NCBI GenBank assembly: GCA_958437935.1
Contig: CAUBPS010000015.1
Span: 1 to 61,935, forward strand
Direction: 5' to 3'
Origin: an uncultured Collinsella sp.
GTDB lineage: Bacteria > Actinomycetota > Coriobacteriia > Coriobacteriales > Coriobacteriaceae
DNA length: 61,935 nucleotides
Part shown: positions 1 through 9,705 of the stretch, piece by piece
Position numbering within the stretch: the first letter of the stretch is position 1
How the letters are laid out: each line of letters opens with the position of its first letter
The notes under the pieces: generated by a model
Seen by the model: only the letters and a program-made list of their open reading frames with translations
Databases searched by the model: none
What the model was told of the DNA's origin: nothing
Position numbers and translations under genes: made by a program

Positions 1-2
1 TT

Positions 3-1043
3 GGAGCGCTCCTTCAAAATTATGCTTTATTTCACACTTTAGAAGAGCTTTCATTTGAGCCCGTTGTGGTTAATTATCGCTCTGAAGCTGTTGAGAGTGG
101 CGAGGGATTTGCACACCCTTCGACTTTGAAGCAAATGGTCATGTTCCTATTCATGCGACGTAAAGCATATCTATTTGACTCTTTTAAACATAGATATTTG
201 TTTACGCCAAGTGTTACGAGGGATGGGATAAGGGAGATTTGCGAGCGTCTTGATTGTGTTGTTGTGGGAAGCGACCAGGTTTGGAACACAAAGATCACTC
301 ACTCCGATCCGACCTATTTTCTTGATTTTATAGATGACCCTAGGCGCTGCAAAACCTATGCCGCAAGTATGGGCTATGGCGAACTTCCGCCTTGTGACTT
401 CGATATTCGCTCACTCATTACACGCTTCTCATCTCTACTTGTTCGAGAAAAAACTGCTGCCGAAACCATTATCCGCGAGTGCCCCGATGCTTCGGCGCCC
501 AAGGTCGTCCTCGATCCAACGCTTCTTGTAAAGAGAAGTGTTTGGGATGAAATCGAACAGTTGCCTCGTTATGCTCCGGATAACTCATATATTCTTGTAT
601 ATGATGTTTCTGAGTCAGGCTTGGCTTTCGATGCCGCGCGTAGCCTCGCCACAAACTCTAATGCCCAGATTATTCGCATTCAATCGTACGACCTCAAGCC
701 TAGGCCGGGCATCAAGTCTGTTCTCAACGTCTCGCCAGAGGAGTATCTTGGACTGTTTGCTCATGCTCGGTCCACCGTTGTGAGCTCTTTCCATGGCCTC
801 TGTTTCTCTATTATTAACCATCGCGACTTCTATTTCTCCGGGCAGACCACCGGCAAAAATACCAACTCACGCGCAACTGATTTGATGGATCTCCTTGGTA
901 TTACGGGGCGCACCGTTAATGACCTTGCCGACGGCACGGTGAATCCGATTGATTGGGATGCTGTTGAGGCACGTTTGTGTGAATTGAGGGCAGAGTCTCT
1001 ACAACTTCTGATTGATTCACTTTCTGACGTGGAGGATGAATAG
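3..1043 (+). CDS. Polysaccharide pyruvyl transferase family protein, 5' end cut by window edge
   Basis: The reading frame is open from base 3, before the first ATG/GTG, and the residues before it (GALLQNYAL, then FEPVVVNYR) match the N-terminus of polysaccharide pyruvyl transferases, so the true start lies outside the window. The family attaches ketal-pyruvate to sugars of surface polysaccharides in the cytoplasm. Visible family motifs are VGSDQVWN near the middle of the N-terminal lobe, YAASMGYGE, VLDPTLL, and a C-terminal VSSFHGLCFSI segment. The next gene starts on the last base of the stop codon, so it is operonic with the flippase. GC is lower than in the housekeeping block, as is common in capsule loci. 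Confidence 0.85.
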   Translation, partial: GALLQNYALFHTLEELSFEPVVVNYRSEAVESGEGFAHPSTLKQMVMFLFMRRKAYLFDSFKHRYLFTPSVTRDGIREICERLDCVVVGSDQVWNTKITHSDPTYFLDFIDDPRRCKTYAASMGYGELPPCDFDIRSLITRFSSLLVREKTAAETIIRECPDASAPKVVLDPTLLVKRSVWDEIEQLPRYAPDNSYILVYDVSESGLAFDAARSLATNSNAQIIRIQSYDLKPRPGIKSVLNVSPEEYLGLFAHARSTVVSSFHGLCFSIINHRDFYFSGQTTGKNTNSRATDLMDLLGITGRTVNDLADGTVNPIDWDAVEARLCELRAESLQLLIDSLSDVEDE

Positions 1044-2560
1044 TGGCGGCACCCAAATCGCGCACGCACGCTTTTCTCACCAATAGCTTTTGGTCGATGG
1101 CGCTCATGCTTGTCACGACTATCGTGGGCTTCATCGTCCCTCGATCGATCATCGGTTGCTATGGCTCGTCCATCAATGGCCTGGTTAACTCACTTACGCA
1201 GCTCGTGAGCTACATTTCGCTTGTCGAAGCCGGCATCGGTGCGGCGGCGATATTTTCGCTTTACGGACCACTCGCTCGAGGCGAGCAGGAAACCGTCGAT
1301 GCCATCGTCACCGAAGCCAAGAAGTTCTATTACCGCTCGGGTGCGATCTTCACGTTCCTTATCTTTGGCTTGGCGATCGGCTATCCCATTGCCGTCGACG
1401 TGCCGGGGCTTTCCGCCCTGGAAGTCTGTATCATCGTGATTTCCCTCGGGGCGACAGGCTTTCTGGACTTCTTCACGCTCGCGAAGTATCAGGTGCTTCT
1501 TACCGCCAGCCAGCAGAACTGGGTGGTGCAGATCGCGAGCATCGTGTACAAGGTGCTCTATGTCGTGATCGTGGTAGCCATGACTTCGTTTGGCGCTCCC
1601 GTTGTGTGGGTGTACGTCTGCGCCGTCGGCGCGATTCTGGTTCGCACAGTCATCCTGCTGGCGTTTACGCGCCGCGCCTTCCCACACGTTAACTTCTCGT
1701 CCAAGAAACAATATCAACTTGACCAGCATTGGGACGCCTTTTTCCTGCAAGTGCTCGGTGCGGTGCAGTCTGGTGCGCCGGTTCTCATCGCCACGTTTTT
1801 ACTAAAGGATCTTCGAGTGGTCAGCGTTTACTCGGTCTACATGCTCGTTGCCAACGGGATTCAAAACATCGGGCTTTCGTTTAGCAACGGTACGCAGGCG
1901 AGTTTCGGCGATGTGATCGCCCGCGGTGAGACTTCCGCGCTACAGCGTGCGTTCGCGGAGTTCCAGACTTCGCTGTACTCCCTCAACGGTGTTTTATGCG
2001 GCGTTGCGGCGGCATTGATAGTGCCTTTTGTATCGCTTTACACAGCGGGAGTTTCCGATGTCGACTACGCCAGGCCGCTTCTGGGGTTCCTCGTTATCCT
2101 CAATGTCATGCTTTACCACCTCAAATCTCCACAGGGACTGCTGGTGACAGCGGCTGGACACTATCGTCAGACACGGTTGCAGACCTCAGTGCAGACCATT
2201 ATCCTTATCGCCGCTGGAATTGTGCTCGGTCGCTTCTTCGGTATCGAGGGCGTAGTTGCCGGCGCTTGCCTGTCGAATCTCTATCGCGATATTGATCTTA
2301 TGTTTTACGTTCCTCGCAAGATCACCGGCTCTAGTCCTATTGACACCTTGGTCAAAATGCTTGCAAGCTGTTTTATTGCTGCATTAATTGCATTGCCCTA
2401 CGTACTCTTTGCACCGGGTTGCAATGGCTGGGCTGCCTGGTTCATTCAGGCTATCTTGCTTGCTATTTGGGGTGCCGTCGCTGCTTTCGGCGTCTGTTTT
2501 GTTACTCAGCGCACCGAGCTAATGGGCTTGCTGCGTCGTCTGCATATCCTGAAGGGGTGA
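1043..2560 (+). CDS. Oligosaccharide flippase (Wzx/MATE-like polysaccharide biosynthesis protein)
   Basis: A 505-residue, very hydrophobic protein with about a dozen predicted membrane helices, the first at roughly residues 15-38, fitting the polysaccharide-transport branch of the MOP exporter superfamily that flips lipid-linked repeat units outward. The start is GTG overlapping the previous TAG stop by one base, which implies translational coupling. It lies between a pyruvyl transferase and an FrhB-like protein, a neighbourhood typical of exopolysaccharide or teichuronic-type clusters. Substrate cannot be read from the sequence. Confidence 0.85.
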   Translation: MAAPKSRTHAFLTNSFWSMALMLVTTIVGFIVPRSIIGCYGSSINGLVNSLTQLVSYISLVEAGIGAAAIFSLYGPLARGEQETVDAIVTEAKKFYYRSGAIFTFLIFGLAIGYPIAVDVPGLSALEVCIIVISLGATGFLDFFTLAKYQVLLTASQQNWVVQIASIVYKVLYVVIVVAMTSFGAPVVWVYVCAVGAILVRTVILLAFTRRAFPHVNFSSKKQYQLDQHWDAFFLQVLGAVQSGAPVLIATFLLKDLRVVSVYSVYMLVANGIQNIGLSFSNGTQASFGDVIARGETSALQRAFAEFQTSLYSLNGVLCGVAAALIVPFVSLYTAGVSDVDYARPLLGFLVILNVMLYHLKSPQGLLVTAAGHYRQTRLQTSVQTIILIAAGIVLGRFFGIEGVVAGACLSNLYRDIDLMFYVPRKITGSSPIDTLVKMLASCFIAALIALPYVLFAPGCNGWAAWFIQAILLAIWGAVAAFGVCFVTQRTELMGLLRRLHILKG

Positions 2561-3543
2561 GATGCGTGTTCGTTGAGAAGTCCGATAATTTCCCATTGAC
2601 ATATGCTGCCAAAAATATCGATGAGGGCGTTCGTTCGGATTCCCGCTCGGGCGGCATGTTTACCGAGCTAGCCCGCCCCTTTCTGGATTGCGGCGGTGCG
2701 GTGTACGGTTGCGCCTTGACGCCAGACTTTATGGCCGAACACATCCGGGTCGAATCCTGGGACGAGTTCCCGAAGCTCCGCGGGTCAAAGTACATCCAGA
2801 GCTCCATGGTGGGCGTTTGGACATCGCTCGAGGAGGACCTGCGTGCAGGTATTCCCGTATTGTTCTCGGGGACTCCCTGTCAGGTTGCGGCAGTTCGTTC
2901 GTTTGCAGCAGCGAAGCGGTTATCCCTTGAGGGGTGTCTGCTGGTTGACGTCGTCTGCCACGGCGTGCCCAGCCCCGTTGTATGGGAGGCATATCTCCGC
3001 CACATGGAGGAAAAGTACGGCGGCAAGGTCGAGGCAGTCGACTTCAGGGACAAGGGGCGCTTCGGCTGGCAGGCTCACCGCGAGAGCGTATTCTTGAACG
3101 GCGAGGTGAGAAGTACTGACACGTTCAAGAACCTTTTCTACGCGCATCACGTTCTTCGTGCATCATGCGCGAAATGCCCGTATAAGTCGACTCACCGTGC
3201 GGGCGATGTCTCCATTGCGGATTTTTGGGGCATCGACGAGGCCGTGCCCGGCTTCAATGACGATCTCGGCGTTTCGCTCGTGCTGGTCAACTCGCTGGCG
3301 GGGGAGCGGGCTTTCGAGGCTGCCCGTAGCAACTTGAATACTGTTCAGGTTCCCCTCGAAAAGTGCCTGCAGCCCGCCTTGGTCGAGCCGTTCCCCGAGC
3401 CCGCGAACAGGGCGGAATTCTGGCGTGATTTCCATGCCGGGATGGATGTCGAGAAGCTGGAAAAGAAGTATGCCGTCGCCCCGTTGTGGCGTCGTGTGCT
3501 TAGCAAGGTGAAGCGCGGGGTCAAGAAGGTGATCGGTCGATGA
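2557..3543 (+). CDS. Coenzyme F420 hydrogenase/dehydrogenase beta-subunit C-terminal domain protein (FrhB-like)
   Basis: The frame is open further upstream, but a GTG at 2557 (or 2566) just at the flippase stop is the sensible start, giving about 325 residues. Family landmarks are SRSGGMFTELA near the N-terminus, LFSGTPCQVAAVRSF, VCHGVPSP, CAKCPYKSTHRAGDVSIADFWG with clustered cysteines, and a C-terminal catalytic-type core. In polysaccharide clusters such proteins usually begin with a two-[4Fe-4S] ferredoxin domain. Here that part is missing from the N-terminus and appears as a separate downstream ORF overlapping the stop by 4 bases. A role in modifying or reducing a sugar precursor is inferred from context only. 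Confidence 0.75.
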   Translation: MRCVFVEKSDNFPLTYAAKNIDEGVRSDSRSGGMFTELARPFLDCGGAVYGCALTPDFMAEHIRVESWDEFPKLRGSKYIQSSMVGVWTSLEEDLRAGIPVLFSGTPCQVAAVRSFAAAKRLSLEGCLLVDVVCHGVPSPVVWEAYLRHMEEKYGGKVEAVDFRDKGRFGWQAHRESVFLNGEVRSTDTFKNLFYAHHVLRASCAKCPYKSTHRAGDVSIADFWGIDEAVPGFNDDLGVSLVLVNSLAGERAFEAARSNLNTVQVPLEKCLQPALVEPFPEPANRAEFWRDFHAGMDVEKLEKKYAVAPLWRRVLSKVKRGVKKVIGR

Positions 3544-3761
3544 GCGCAATTCAGGGGAAGAGGCTACCGAATCTGGTGCCGGACAAGCATCTATGCTGCG
3601 GCTGCTCAGCTTGTGCGGCGGTGTGTCCTAAAAAGGCGATCGCCATGGTCGCCGATGAAGAGGGTTTTCAGTTTCCGCGTGTGGACGAATCTTCGTGCGT
3701 GCGCTGTCTCATGTGCGAGCGTGTTTGTGCGTTTAAGGCGGATATTGCATGCCCCAAGTAA
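3540..3761 (+). CDS. Short ferredoxin-like 2x[4Fe-4S] protein, possibly a truncated FrhB-family gene
   Basis: A 73-residue ORF starting ATGA on the stop of the FrhB-like gene. Two cysteine clusters are visible: CCGCSACAAVCP near residues 18-29, and CVRCLMCERVC near residues 51-61 followed by CPK at the end. This is the arrangement normally found at the N-terminus of FrhB-family polysaccharide proteins (ferredoxin domain, then the FrhB domain). The ORF stops right after the second cluster and the DNA beyond turns AT-rich. Either the domains are encoded as two coupled genes in unusual order, or this is the 5' stump of a second ferredoxin-FrhB gene cut by island insertion. Confidence 0.6.
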   Translation: MSAIQGKRLPNLVPDKHLCCGCSACAAVCPKKAIAMVADEEGFQFPRVDESSCVRCLMCERVCAFKADIACPK

Positions 3762-3849
3762 TTCGTCACATAGGAGTTCTTACTCGTCGATTGCATCGCT
3801 CAGTCGTTACGAATAGCGTTAAAACGTTATGCTTGGTGGCTGTTTCTAG

Positions 3850-4374
3850 ATGAGTGAATTATGGGATTTACTCGACCTTGATGGAAATCCAACTGGGGAG
3901 ACATTCGAAAGGCACGTCGATGCACCCAAATTGCCGGAGGGACGTTCGCATCTCGTTGTAGTTGCCTGGATTTATTTCAATGGGCGATTTCTATTGGAGC
4001 AGAGATCGTATAGAAAACATTACGGTGGCGGTGAATGGAGCATACCAGGTGGTTCTTGCTGCAGTGGTGAAACCTCCCTTACCGCTGTAATTAGGGAAGT
4101 AAGGGAAGAGACCGGAATAACCTTAGCAAAAGGCGATGCTGTAACCTTCTTAACTCGTGAGGCTCATTGCGATTTTATTTGCGACTCGTGGCTATTTATT
4201 TTAGACCCTTCTAAGCAGATTCAGTTAAGGCTAAACGCTGAAGTCGAATCTTTTAAACTATGTTGTCCGAACGAAGCAAGCGTATTTGTACGAGAGGGCT
4301 ATCTGCATAAGCACTCTCGTTCCTATTTGTTAGCATGTAACGCGATACATGAGCTTGGCTTAGTATCATGCTAA
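3850..4374 (+). CDS. Nudix hydrolase
   Basis: A 174-residue protein with an exact Nudix box (G-x5-E-x7-REVREETGI) at roughly residues 67-89, the magnesium-binding helix that hydrolyses nucleoside diphosphates linked to a moiety X. The N-terminus (ELWDLLDLDGNPTGE) is like the isopentenyl-diphosphate-isomerase/YfcD-like branch. It overlaps the next gene by 7 bases. GC is clearly lower than in the capsule genes to the left, so it begins an acquired AT-rich segment. No strong ribosome-binding site is seen. Substrate unknown. Confidence 0.85.
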   Translation: MSELWDLLDLDGNPTGETFERHVDAPKLPEGRSHLVVVAWIYFNGRFLLEQRSYRKHYGGGEWSIPGGSCCSGETSLTAVIREVREETGITLAKGDAVTFLTREAHCDFICDSWLFILDPSKQIQLRLNAEVESFKLCCPNEASVFVREGYLHKHSRSYLLACNAIHELGLVSC

Positions 4375-5360
4375 AACGAAAGTCGCTTAAAGAACTAATA
4401 TATATTAGCGAACGAATGGATACTAATCGTAGCGGTTCTATTTACGACAAAAGTCATGTGAGAAGCAAAGGGAATTGTAGCCAGTTTGGTTATGCCATGG
4501 AACAATTGCGTTTGTTGCTATATGCAGTTGGTTTGGTGGCATCCGTACTCTCCCTGTTTCAGGACATTTCATTAAATGCGGACACAATATTTGATTCTCT
4601 ATTAGCAACGACGTTTGCTTCTATATCTATCTATGCCTTTGTGTTTTCATTTATCCAGGACACGTATTATGGTATTCGTTTAGTTGATTATACGGTTACC
4701 AGGGGCGGCAGTATAAACCCCAAATTCAATATCTACATTTCTTGCGCCGCCCTGATTCTCTGCATAGCTTTGATTGGCGATAACTTATTTCATGCGCATT
4801 TATTAACTTTAGTTCTTATCATTAGCATATGTTCCTTTGTTGACATGGTCATTTGCTTTACCGTTTTATTCAGCAATGGAAGGGGGTTCCATGATGAAAT
4901 AAGAACGCACGTGCTAAACGATATAATCGCGCAATTATCGTTGGATGCTGAACATTTCGAGCTCTATATGCTTGATTTATTTCAGGAAGCTAGTATTTCC
5001 ATCCATGCTTCCGACACTATTAAACTGGAAGATGATTTATACGTACTCCGCTGCTTATTTGGTCAATTTTCAACATCCTATTATGATTTAACTAAAAGCG
5101 AATATTGCTTATTACGCAGCCTTCGAAAGAGAACGGGACAGCTAATCACATCTCTTTCTCGTTACAACGACTATACGCATACTTTGGTGTTAATTCGCAG
5201 AGTATCTTCCAGGCCCCTTGCAAATGTTCTTTCCTACAACGAATCAAGATCTTTGAATGTTCGAATGAACCTCGGGTTTTTGACTTTTATGATGAGCTTT
5301 GCTCTTTGTTGTTTCTTCTTCGTGCTGAGAATATTAATTCACAACGATTGTCCGATTTGA
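4368..5360 (+). CDS. Membrane protein of unknown function, probably frameshifted near its 3' end
   Basis: 330 residues, AT-rich. Residues about 45-175 contain four hydrophobic segments in two pairs, followed by a soluble helical region. The last part of this frame (from about 5250) becomes a hydrophobic FMMSFALCCFFF stretch, while the -1 frame reads a soluble continuation to 5704. This suggests that a single 445-residue protein has been split by a frameshift near the five-T run at about 5276-5280. Its start overlaps the Nudix gene, so the two are probably cotranscribed. No family recognised; a paired-TM sensor or effector of a defence system is one possibility, without direct support. Confidence 0.5.
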   Translation: MLKRKSLKELIYISERMDTNRSGSIYDKSHVRSKGNCSQFGYAMEQLRLLLYAVGLVASVLSLFQDISLNADTIFDSLLATTFASISIYAFVFSFIQDTYYGIRLVDYTVTRGGSINPKFNIYISCAALILCIALIGDNLFHAHLLTLVLIISICSFVDMVICFTVLFSNGRGFHDEIRTHVLNDIIAQLSLDAEHFELYMLDLFQEASISIHASDTIKLEDDLYVLRCLFGQFSTSYYDLTKSEYCLLRSLRKRTGQLITSLSRYNDYTHTLVLIRRVSSRPLANVLSYNESRSLNVRMNLGFLTFMMSFALCCFFFVLRILIHNDCPI

Positions 5361-5704
5361 TTCGTGACAACTTATGTGTTTACGGAATGACGTGTGAAGC
5401 AATGGAGAAATTAAGTGACATTACACTTTATGACTCTGGACCATTCAATCTTCAGAGACTCGTTTCACTAATAAGACTGACATGCGAAAGTATTTATTTC
5501 AATACTGAAATGTCAGATTCTGAAAAATGCTTGTGTCTCGAACGCATTTTTTTAAGGCAATCTATAAGGGATCGCATTCGAATAGATGGGCAAAATACCA
5601 ATGATTACGATTTCGATTTCAAGTTGTTTTGGGCTCGTAAATTGAGAGGCGTTTTTCCTCCCGATCACTACCTTACAATGCTGACAAATGCGAAAAGATA
5701 TTAA
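5105..5704 (+). pseudogene. Frame-shifted 3' continuation of the preceding membrane protein gene
   Basis: This frame overlaps the end of the membrane-protein ORF by 256 bases and then runs alone to 5704. The non-overlapping part (FDFYDELCSLLF onward, ending LTMLTNAKRY) looks like ordinary soluble helical protein sequence with coding-like composition. There is no ribosome-binding site at its nominal TTG start, so I read it as the C-terminal half of the upstream gene displaced by -1 (or +2), by mutation, sequencing error or, less likely, programmed frameshifting. No canonical X-XXY-YYZ heptamer is present at the crossover. Confidence 0.45.
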
Positions 5705-5930
5705 GCGATGTGCAGGCACTGCGAAGCTGCGCACCGACAGTTTCTTCCTCAACGACTCGATATCGACCTGAACTGTCACCCGACAGTTTCCTTATATATT
5801 ATTTGTAGTCACATTAATCTTAAATAAAGAGCTACCAGGTGAGCAAAAAGAAATTCACTTAAACGATTGATTCGATAATCGACCGACCTCAGCGACAAAA
5901 GTATTAGGCGGATTTAAGGATCAACACCAT

Positions 5931-8900
5931 ATGAACAGCAAAAAATATATTAAACAGCATCAATTAAATCAGCCAGTGGATCTTCTGCCCCTGTCGCCGC
6001 AGTTCAACGAACAGGCTCACGCCAGCTATGTTGTTAGGCTCTTACGTGCTGTGTATGAACAGAGAGATTGCTTTAACATCGCTCTAGCTGGGCCCTATGG
6101 CTGCGGGAAAAGCAGCATTCTGTCAGAGTTCTGTTCGATTTCGAAAAAAGCTGGACATCGCATCGTGCGCGTCGGCCTTTCCACCCTCAACCCATCTGAA
6201 ATACCCCAAAAGGATGTCATCGGATTTCTTGAGCGTGAAATTCTTGGACAGATACTCTATCAGGGCAACTTCAATAAAGCGCCAAAGTCGTCTATCCAAG
6301 GAATCCACCGTGACTCACATCTTCGTTCAGTTGCTTCCGCATTTTTACTTGCGTTGTTTGCCATGTTGTTCGTTGTTGTGCTTGTATTTATTTCCGATGG
6401 TAACGCTGACAAGCTAGCAACATGGGTTCAATTTTGGTCATGGTCCCTAACTGGTGAACAGCTGTTACCGACGATGTTGAAAATACTCTTCTGTACTTTA
6501 GTCTTTACAGCCTTGCTAGTTGCTTCAAGCAAGTTATTTCCTTCGCGCCTGACCATCAATTCGTTTTCAAATGGGCCTGCGTCTCTTTCTCTTGAAAAAG
6601 AACAGCCATCTTTTTTCAATAAATACCGTGACGAACTAATTTACTTTTTTGAAGTCAATCGTATCGATGCTGTGCTGTTTGAGGATCTTGATCGTTTTGA
6701 AAGACCTTTAATATACGAGGAGCTTCGTAACTTAAACACGATAATTAACTGTGCGCCTGGTATTAAAAAACCGGTTAAGTTCGTATATGCAGTCAGGGAC
6801 AGCCTTTTTGATGACGAGCCCTTTACGTCGGATCACATAGATGATGATTGCAGCTATTCAAGCAGAAATACTGTTAGGGGGTCTTCAAGAACAAAATTAT
6901 TTGATTTGATCATTTCTGTCACACCGTTCATCGCTGCCTATTCTTCTTATGAATACCTACACGAGCTATTTTCTGACTACATTGCCGAGTTGAAGAAATC
7001 TAACATAAATGAAGGGACGAATTTCGAAGACCTTCTCCGCTTATCATCATCTTATTTATCAGATATGCGCCTACTGAAAAGCATTAGAAACGATTATATG
7101 ATTATGAGCGAAGAGCTTGGCTTCGATAAAAGCGCCACGCATAACAATAAGCTCGGCCTTCGCGAGGGAAGTCTTTTCGCGATAGTAATTTACAAAAACT
7201 TATATCCCACGGAGTTCGAGTTACTCCGTATGGGAAGAGGCAAGCTTTACGAGCTGCTATCATTCTTCGAGGTAACCGTCTCTGAGTCCATGAAGCAACT
7301 CGCTGTGCTTCGCGATGTATCTGTAAACTTTGCAAATGGCGGTATATTTGACTCGGAAGTTGCTGTCAAACTTGGTACTGAATTAGATAGTTCAATTAAA
7401 TCTTACGCTAAGTCAGGTTACGCTATCTTCATAAATGAAAATAGATATGATTGCGAGCACAACTCTCGAGCTATTGAAACCGAAGAATTCTGGACAAGCT
7501 ATTTCAATCTTTCTTCGAAGGATGTAATAGGTCTCGCGCCACCACGAAGCGGTAGTGCTTTTATTCGTCTAAAGAAGGGAGAATTCGCTTCTATTTTTTC
7601 TAAAGGAGTGCAGGAGACTAGTAATAGACTATCAACAGTAATTCTAAGTCAAGGACTTGATATCAACGCAATTGAACAAATGATTTCTTGGTATAGGGGG
7701 GCTGATTTCTATAGTCTTATAAAGGATCCTCAAACAAACCCTTACTGTAACGATGCATTTAACAAGCTGGCTTTGTCCTTATTTGGCGAGGAGCTTGTTT
7801 ACGAAATGCTAATCCATGGCTATATTCGTAAAGACTTTTTCTTGTATATTGCAAGATATCCTGACGATGCTCACGTAGCTGCAGTTGAGTTCTTCAATAC
7901 ATGCTATCGTTGTAACTTTTTTTACCCATCTTTTGAATTAAGTTATGAGGACTGCGAAGAGCTTTGTGAGCTTATTCCTGCCGCTCACTTATCTGAGCCC
8001 CGTTGCTTCAACACCGATTTATTACTGTACATGCTCAACACGGTTTGGCGTCATGATGATGCCCTTAAAATAATCAAGTCTGCGTCTCAAAACGAAGATT
8101 TCAATGGAGATTACTTATTAAATAGCATTTTTAAATCATCACAAGAAAAATGGCGAAACACGCCTTTTATAAAAATGCTTGTATCATCAACTCCTAAGGC
8201 CTTTGATTATATTGTTGATAATCGTAATTCAATTGAGACGTATTTCGCCGATCAAGAGGACGGTTCGTCTGGATCAAAATCAGTTGATAAATTCAATTCA
8301 AACATGCTTACTACAATCCAAGAGGCCTTTTGCTCTATAGATGTTGATTTTGAATACAGTACAGCTAATTGTTCGGATTGGCTCAAGCAAAATGGAGAGC
8401 AAGCTCTAAGATCATTAAAGTATCCTGGAGAGCCAAAAGCAAGTGCAATTGCAGATTTGTATTTAAGTGCAGAAGTTGAGGTTGATTCGCTCGAGAAGTT
8501 AAACGCGAGCCTTTGCCATATTTTTATAAACAAAGGTGCGTATTCAATTAACCGCAACAATCTACTCAAAGTTTCAAATACAAGTTTCATACCTCCACTA
8601 AACACCTTACGGGGTGAAGCTATTCTCAATCGTGTTTTAAGGGATGTCCAATCATTTAGTGAGTATTTAGACCTACTAACCTCTGATGAGCTTTCATGCA
8701 CAGAGCTAAAGGGAGGATTGATTCGCGATCTATTAGCCATTGCTTTAAGGAATTCACATCCTTTTTCATTTAATCTGTGTGATTTGCTTGATCGGTTTGT
8801 TCGTCATTCGAAAATTCCTCAACACAGTGTTGATATGTACGACGCCCTGGGCGGCATGCCGTCTCTCTATTCTCATAAATATGCCTTTTCATTGTTCAAA

Positions 8901-9512
8901 TCTCTAATTGATAGAAACTTAGTTCAACCGACTCTGGCTAATTATCACTTTCTTAAAGAACTCGCAGAGCAGGAGTCAAAAACCAATTATCAGAGTATAT
9001 TAATTACAATGTTTGATGAACCCTGTGCAATTAAACTTGGTGATAACTTTATCGCTACAGACGAGGACGCACTCTCATTTTTAAACGACATTATTAAAGA
9101 GCCAGTTTTATATATAGAGTACTTTGAAGCTATCAGGCGTTTAGTACCTTCTGCATTCCCGTTAACCATCAATTCTATTAGTTTCCGTTTTCCCGATCAT
9201 AACGATTTAATTGCGCAGCTGTATCTATCTGGATTGATAGAACCCGGAGAGACAGTTTACGAACATATTAAAGGTGAAAAGCTGAATGTTCGATTGAAAG
9301 TTTTAAAACAAATGAATGAGGATTCAAATTCATGGGAAACTGGTCCCAATTTACGACCCGATGATATCCATCGTATTCTTGTTCGCGATGAGTTTAAAGA
9401 GGGGTACCTGTGGCGCGCGGTCAAAGATAACTGGCCATATTTATTGGATTCAAGCTGTAAGAATGCGAACCAATATAACAAATGGGAGCAAAAAATCCTT
9501 AAAGATCTTTAG
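5931..9512 (+). CDS. YobI-like membrane-associated P-loop NTPase, giant (1193 aa)
   Basis: The Walker A motif GPYGCGKSS lies at about residues 54-62. Two transmembrane helices (about 132-155 and 181-203) are inserted before the Walker B-like motif VLFEDLDRF near residue 250, followed by a long alpha-helical C-terminal region of over 800 residues. This is the layout of the YobI family of P-loop NTPases, related in architecture to KAP NTPases. Such proteins are often found in bacterial defence islands, and the long C-terminus may sense or bind a ligand; that function is inference. Start ATG is preceded by AAGGA 10 bases upstream. Codon use is AT-rich and unlike the flanking core genome, pointing to transfer. 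Confidence 0.75.
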   Translation: MNSKKYIKQHQLNQPVDLLPLSPQFNEQAHASYVVRLLRAVYEQRDCFNIALAGPYGCGKSSILSEFCSISKKAGHRIVRVGLSTLNPSEIPQKDVIGFLEREILGQILYQGNFNKAPKSSIQGIHRDSHLRSVASAFLLALFAMLFVVVLVFISDGNADKLATWVQFWSWSLTGEQLLPTMLKILFCTLVFTALLVASSKLFPSRLTINSFSNGPASLSLEKEQPSFFNKYRDELIYFFEVNRIDAVLFEDLDRFERPLIYEELRNLNTIINCAPGIKKPVKFVYAVRDSLFDDEPFTSDHIDDDCSYSSRNTVRGSSRTKLFDLIISVTPFIAAYSSYEYLHELFSDYIAELKKSNINEGTNFEDLLRLSSSYLSDMRLLKSIRNDYMIMSEELGFDKSATHNNKLGLREGSLFAIVIYKNLYPTEFELLRMGRGKLYELLSFFEVTVSESMKQLAVLRDVSVNFANGGIFDSEVAVKLGTELDSSIKSYAKSGYAIFINENRYDCEHNSRAIETEEFWTSYFNLSSKDVIGLAPPRSGSAFIRLKKGEFASIFSKGVQETSNRLSTVILSQGLDINAIEQMISWYRGADFYSLIKDPQTNPYCNDAFNKLALSLFGEELVYEMLIHGYIRKDFFLYIARYPDDAHVAAVEFFNTCYRCNFFYPSFELSYEDCEELCELIPAAHLSEPRCFNTDLLLYMLNTVWRHDDALKIIKSASQNEDFNGDYLLNSIFKSSQEKWRNTPFIKMLVSSTPKAFDYIVDNRNSIETYFADQEDGSSGSKSVDKFNSNMLTTIQEAFCSIDVDFEYSTANCSDWLKQNGEQALRSLKYPGEPKASAIADLYLSAEVEVDSLEKLNASLCHIFINKGAYSINRNNLLKVSNTSFIPPLNTLRGEAILNRVLRDVQSFSEYLDLLTSDELSCTELKGGLIRDLLAIALRNSHPFSFNLCDLLDRFVRHSKIPQHSVDMYDALGGMPSLYSHKYAFSLFKSLIDRNLVQPTLANYHFLKELAEQESKTNYQSILITMFDEPCAIKLGDNFIATDEDALSFLNDIIKEPVLYIEYFEAIRRLVPSAFPLTINSISFRFPDHNDLIAQLYLSGLIEPGETVYEHIKGEKLNVRLKVLKQMNEDSNSWETGPNLRPDDIHRILVRDEFKEGYLWRAVKDNWPYLLDSSCKNANQYNKWEQKILKDL

Positions 9513-9705
9513 TATTGAACAATTGTTCGTTTGAGTACTGCTTTATATCGCGAAGCTGCACCGATGTTATTGCGCATGGGCACTTGGGTCGAAATGGCCC
9601 TGGTGCCTATTTCTGCTGACCGTTCGTCCCACGGCGCCACCGCATTTTTGCCTCGCTCGTATCGACCAGATCTTGTTCTACACGATTTAGAAGACTGTCA
9701 GTTAA
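9513..9705. other. Short intergenic tail between convergent genes
   Basis: No convincing gene. A 61-codon ORF is open here but has no ribosome-binding site and no family resemblance. The GC content is higher than in the genes on either side, so this may be a leftover of older sequence at an island junction. Confidence 0.3.

Noticed and set aside
5250..5300. Programmed -1 frameshift in the membrane protein gene
   Set aside because: No canonical slippery heptamer or downstream structure is evident; mutation or sequencing error is simpler.
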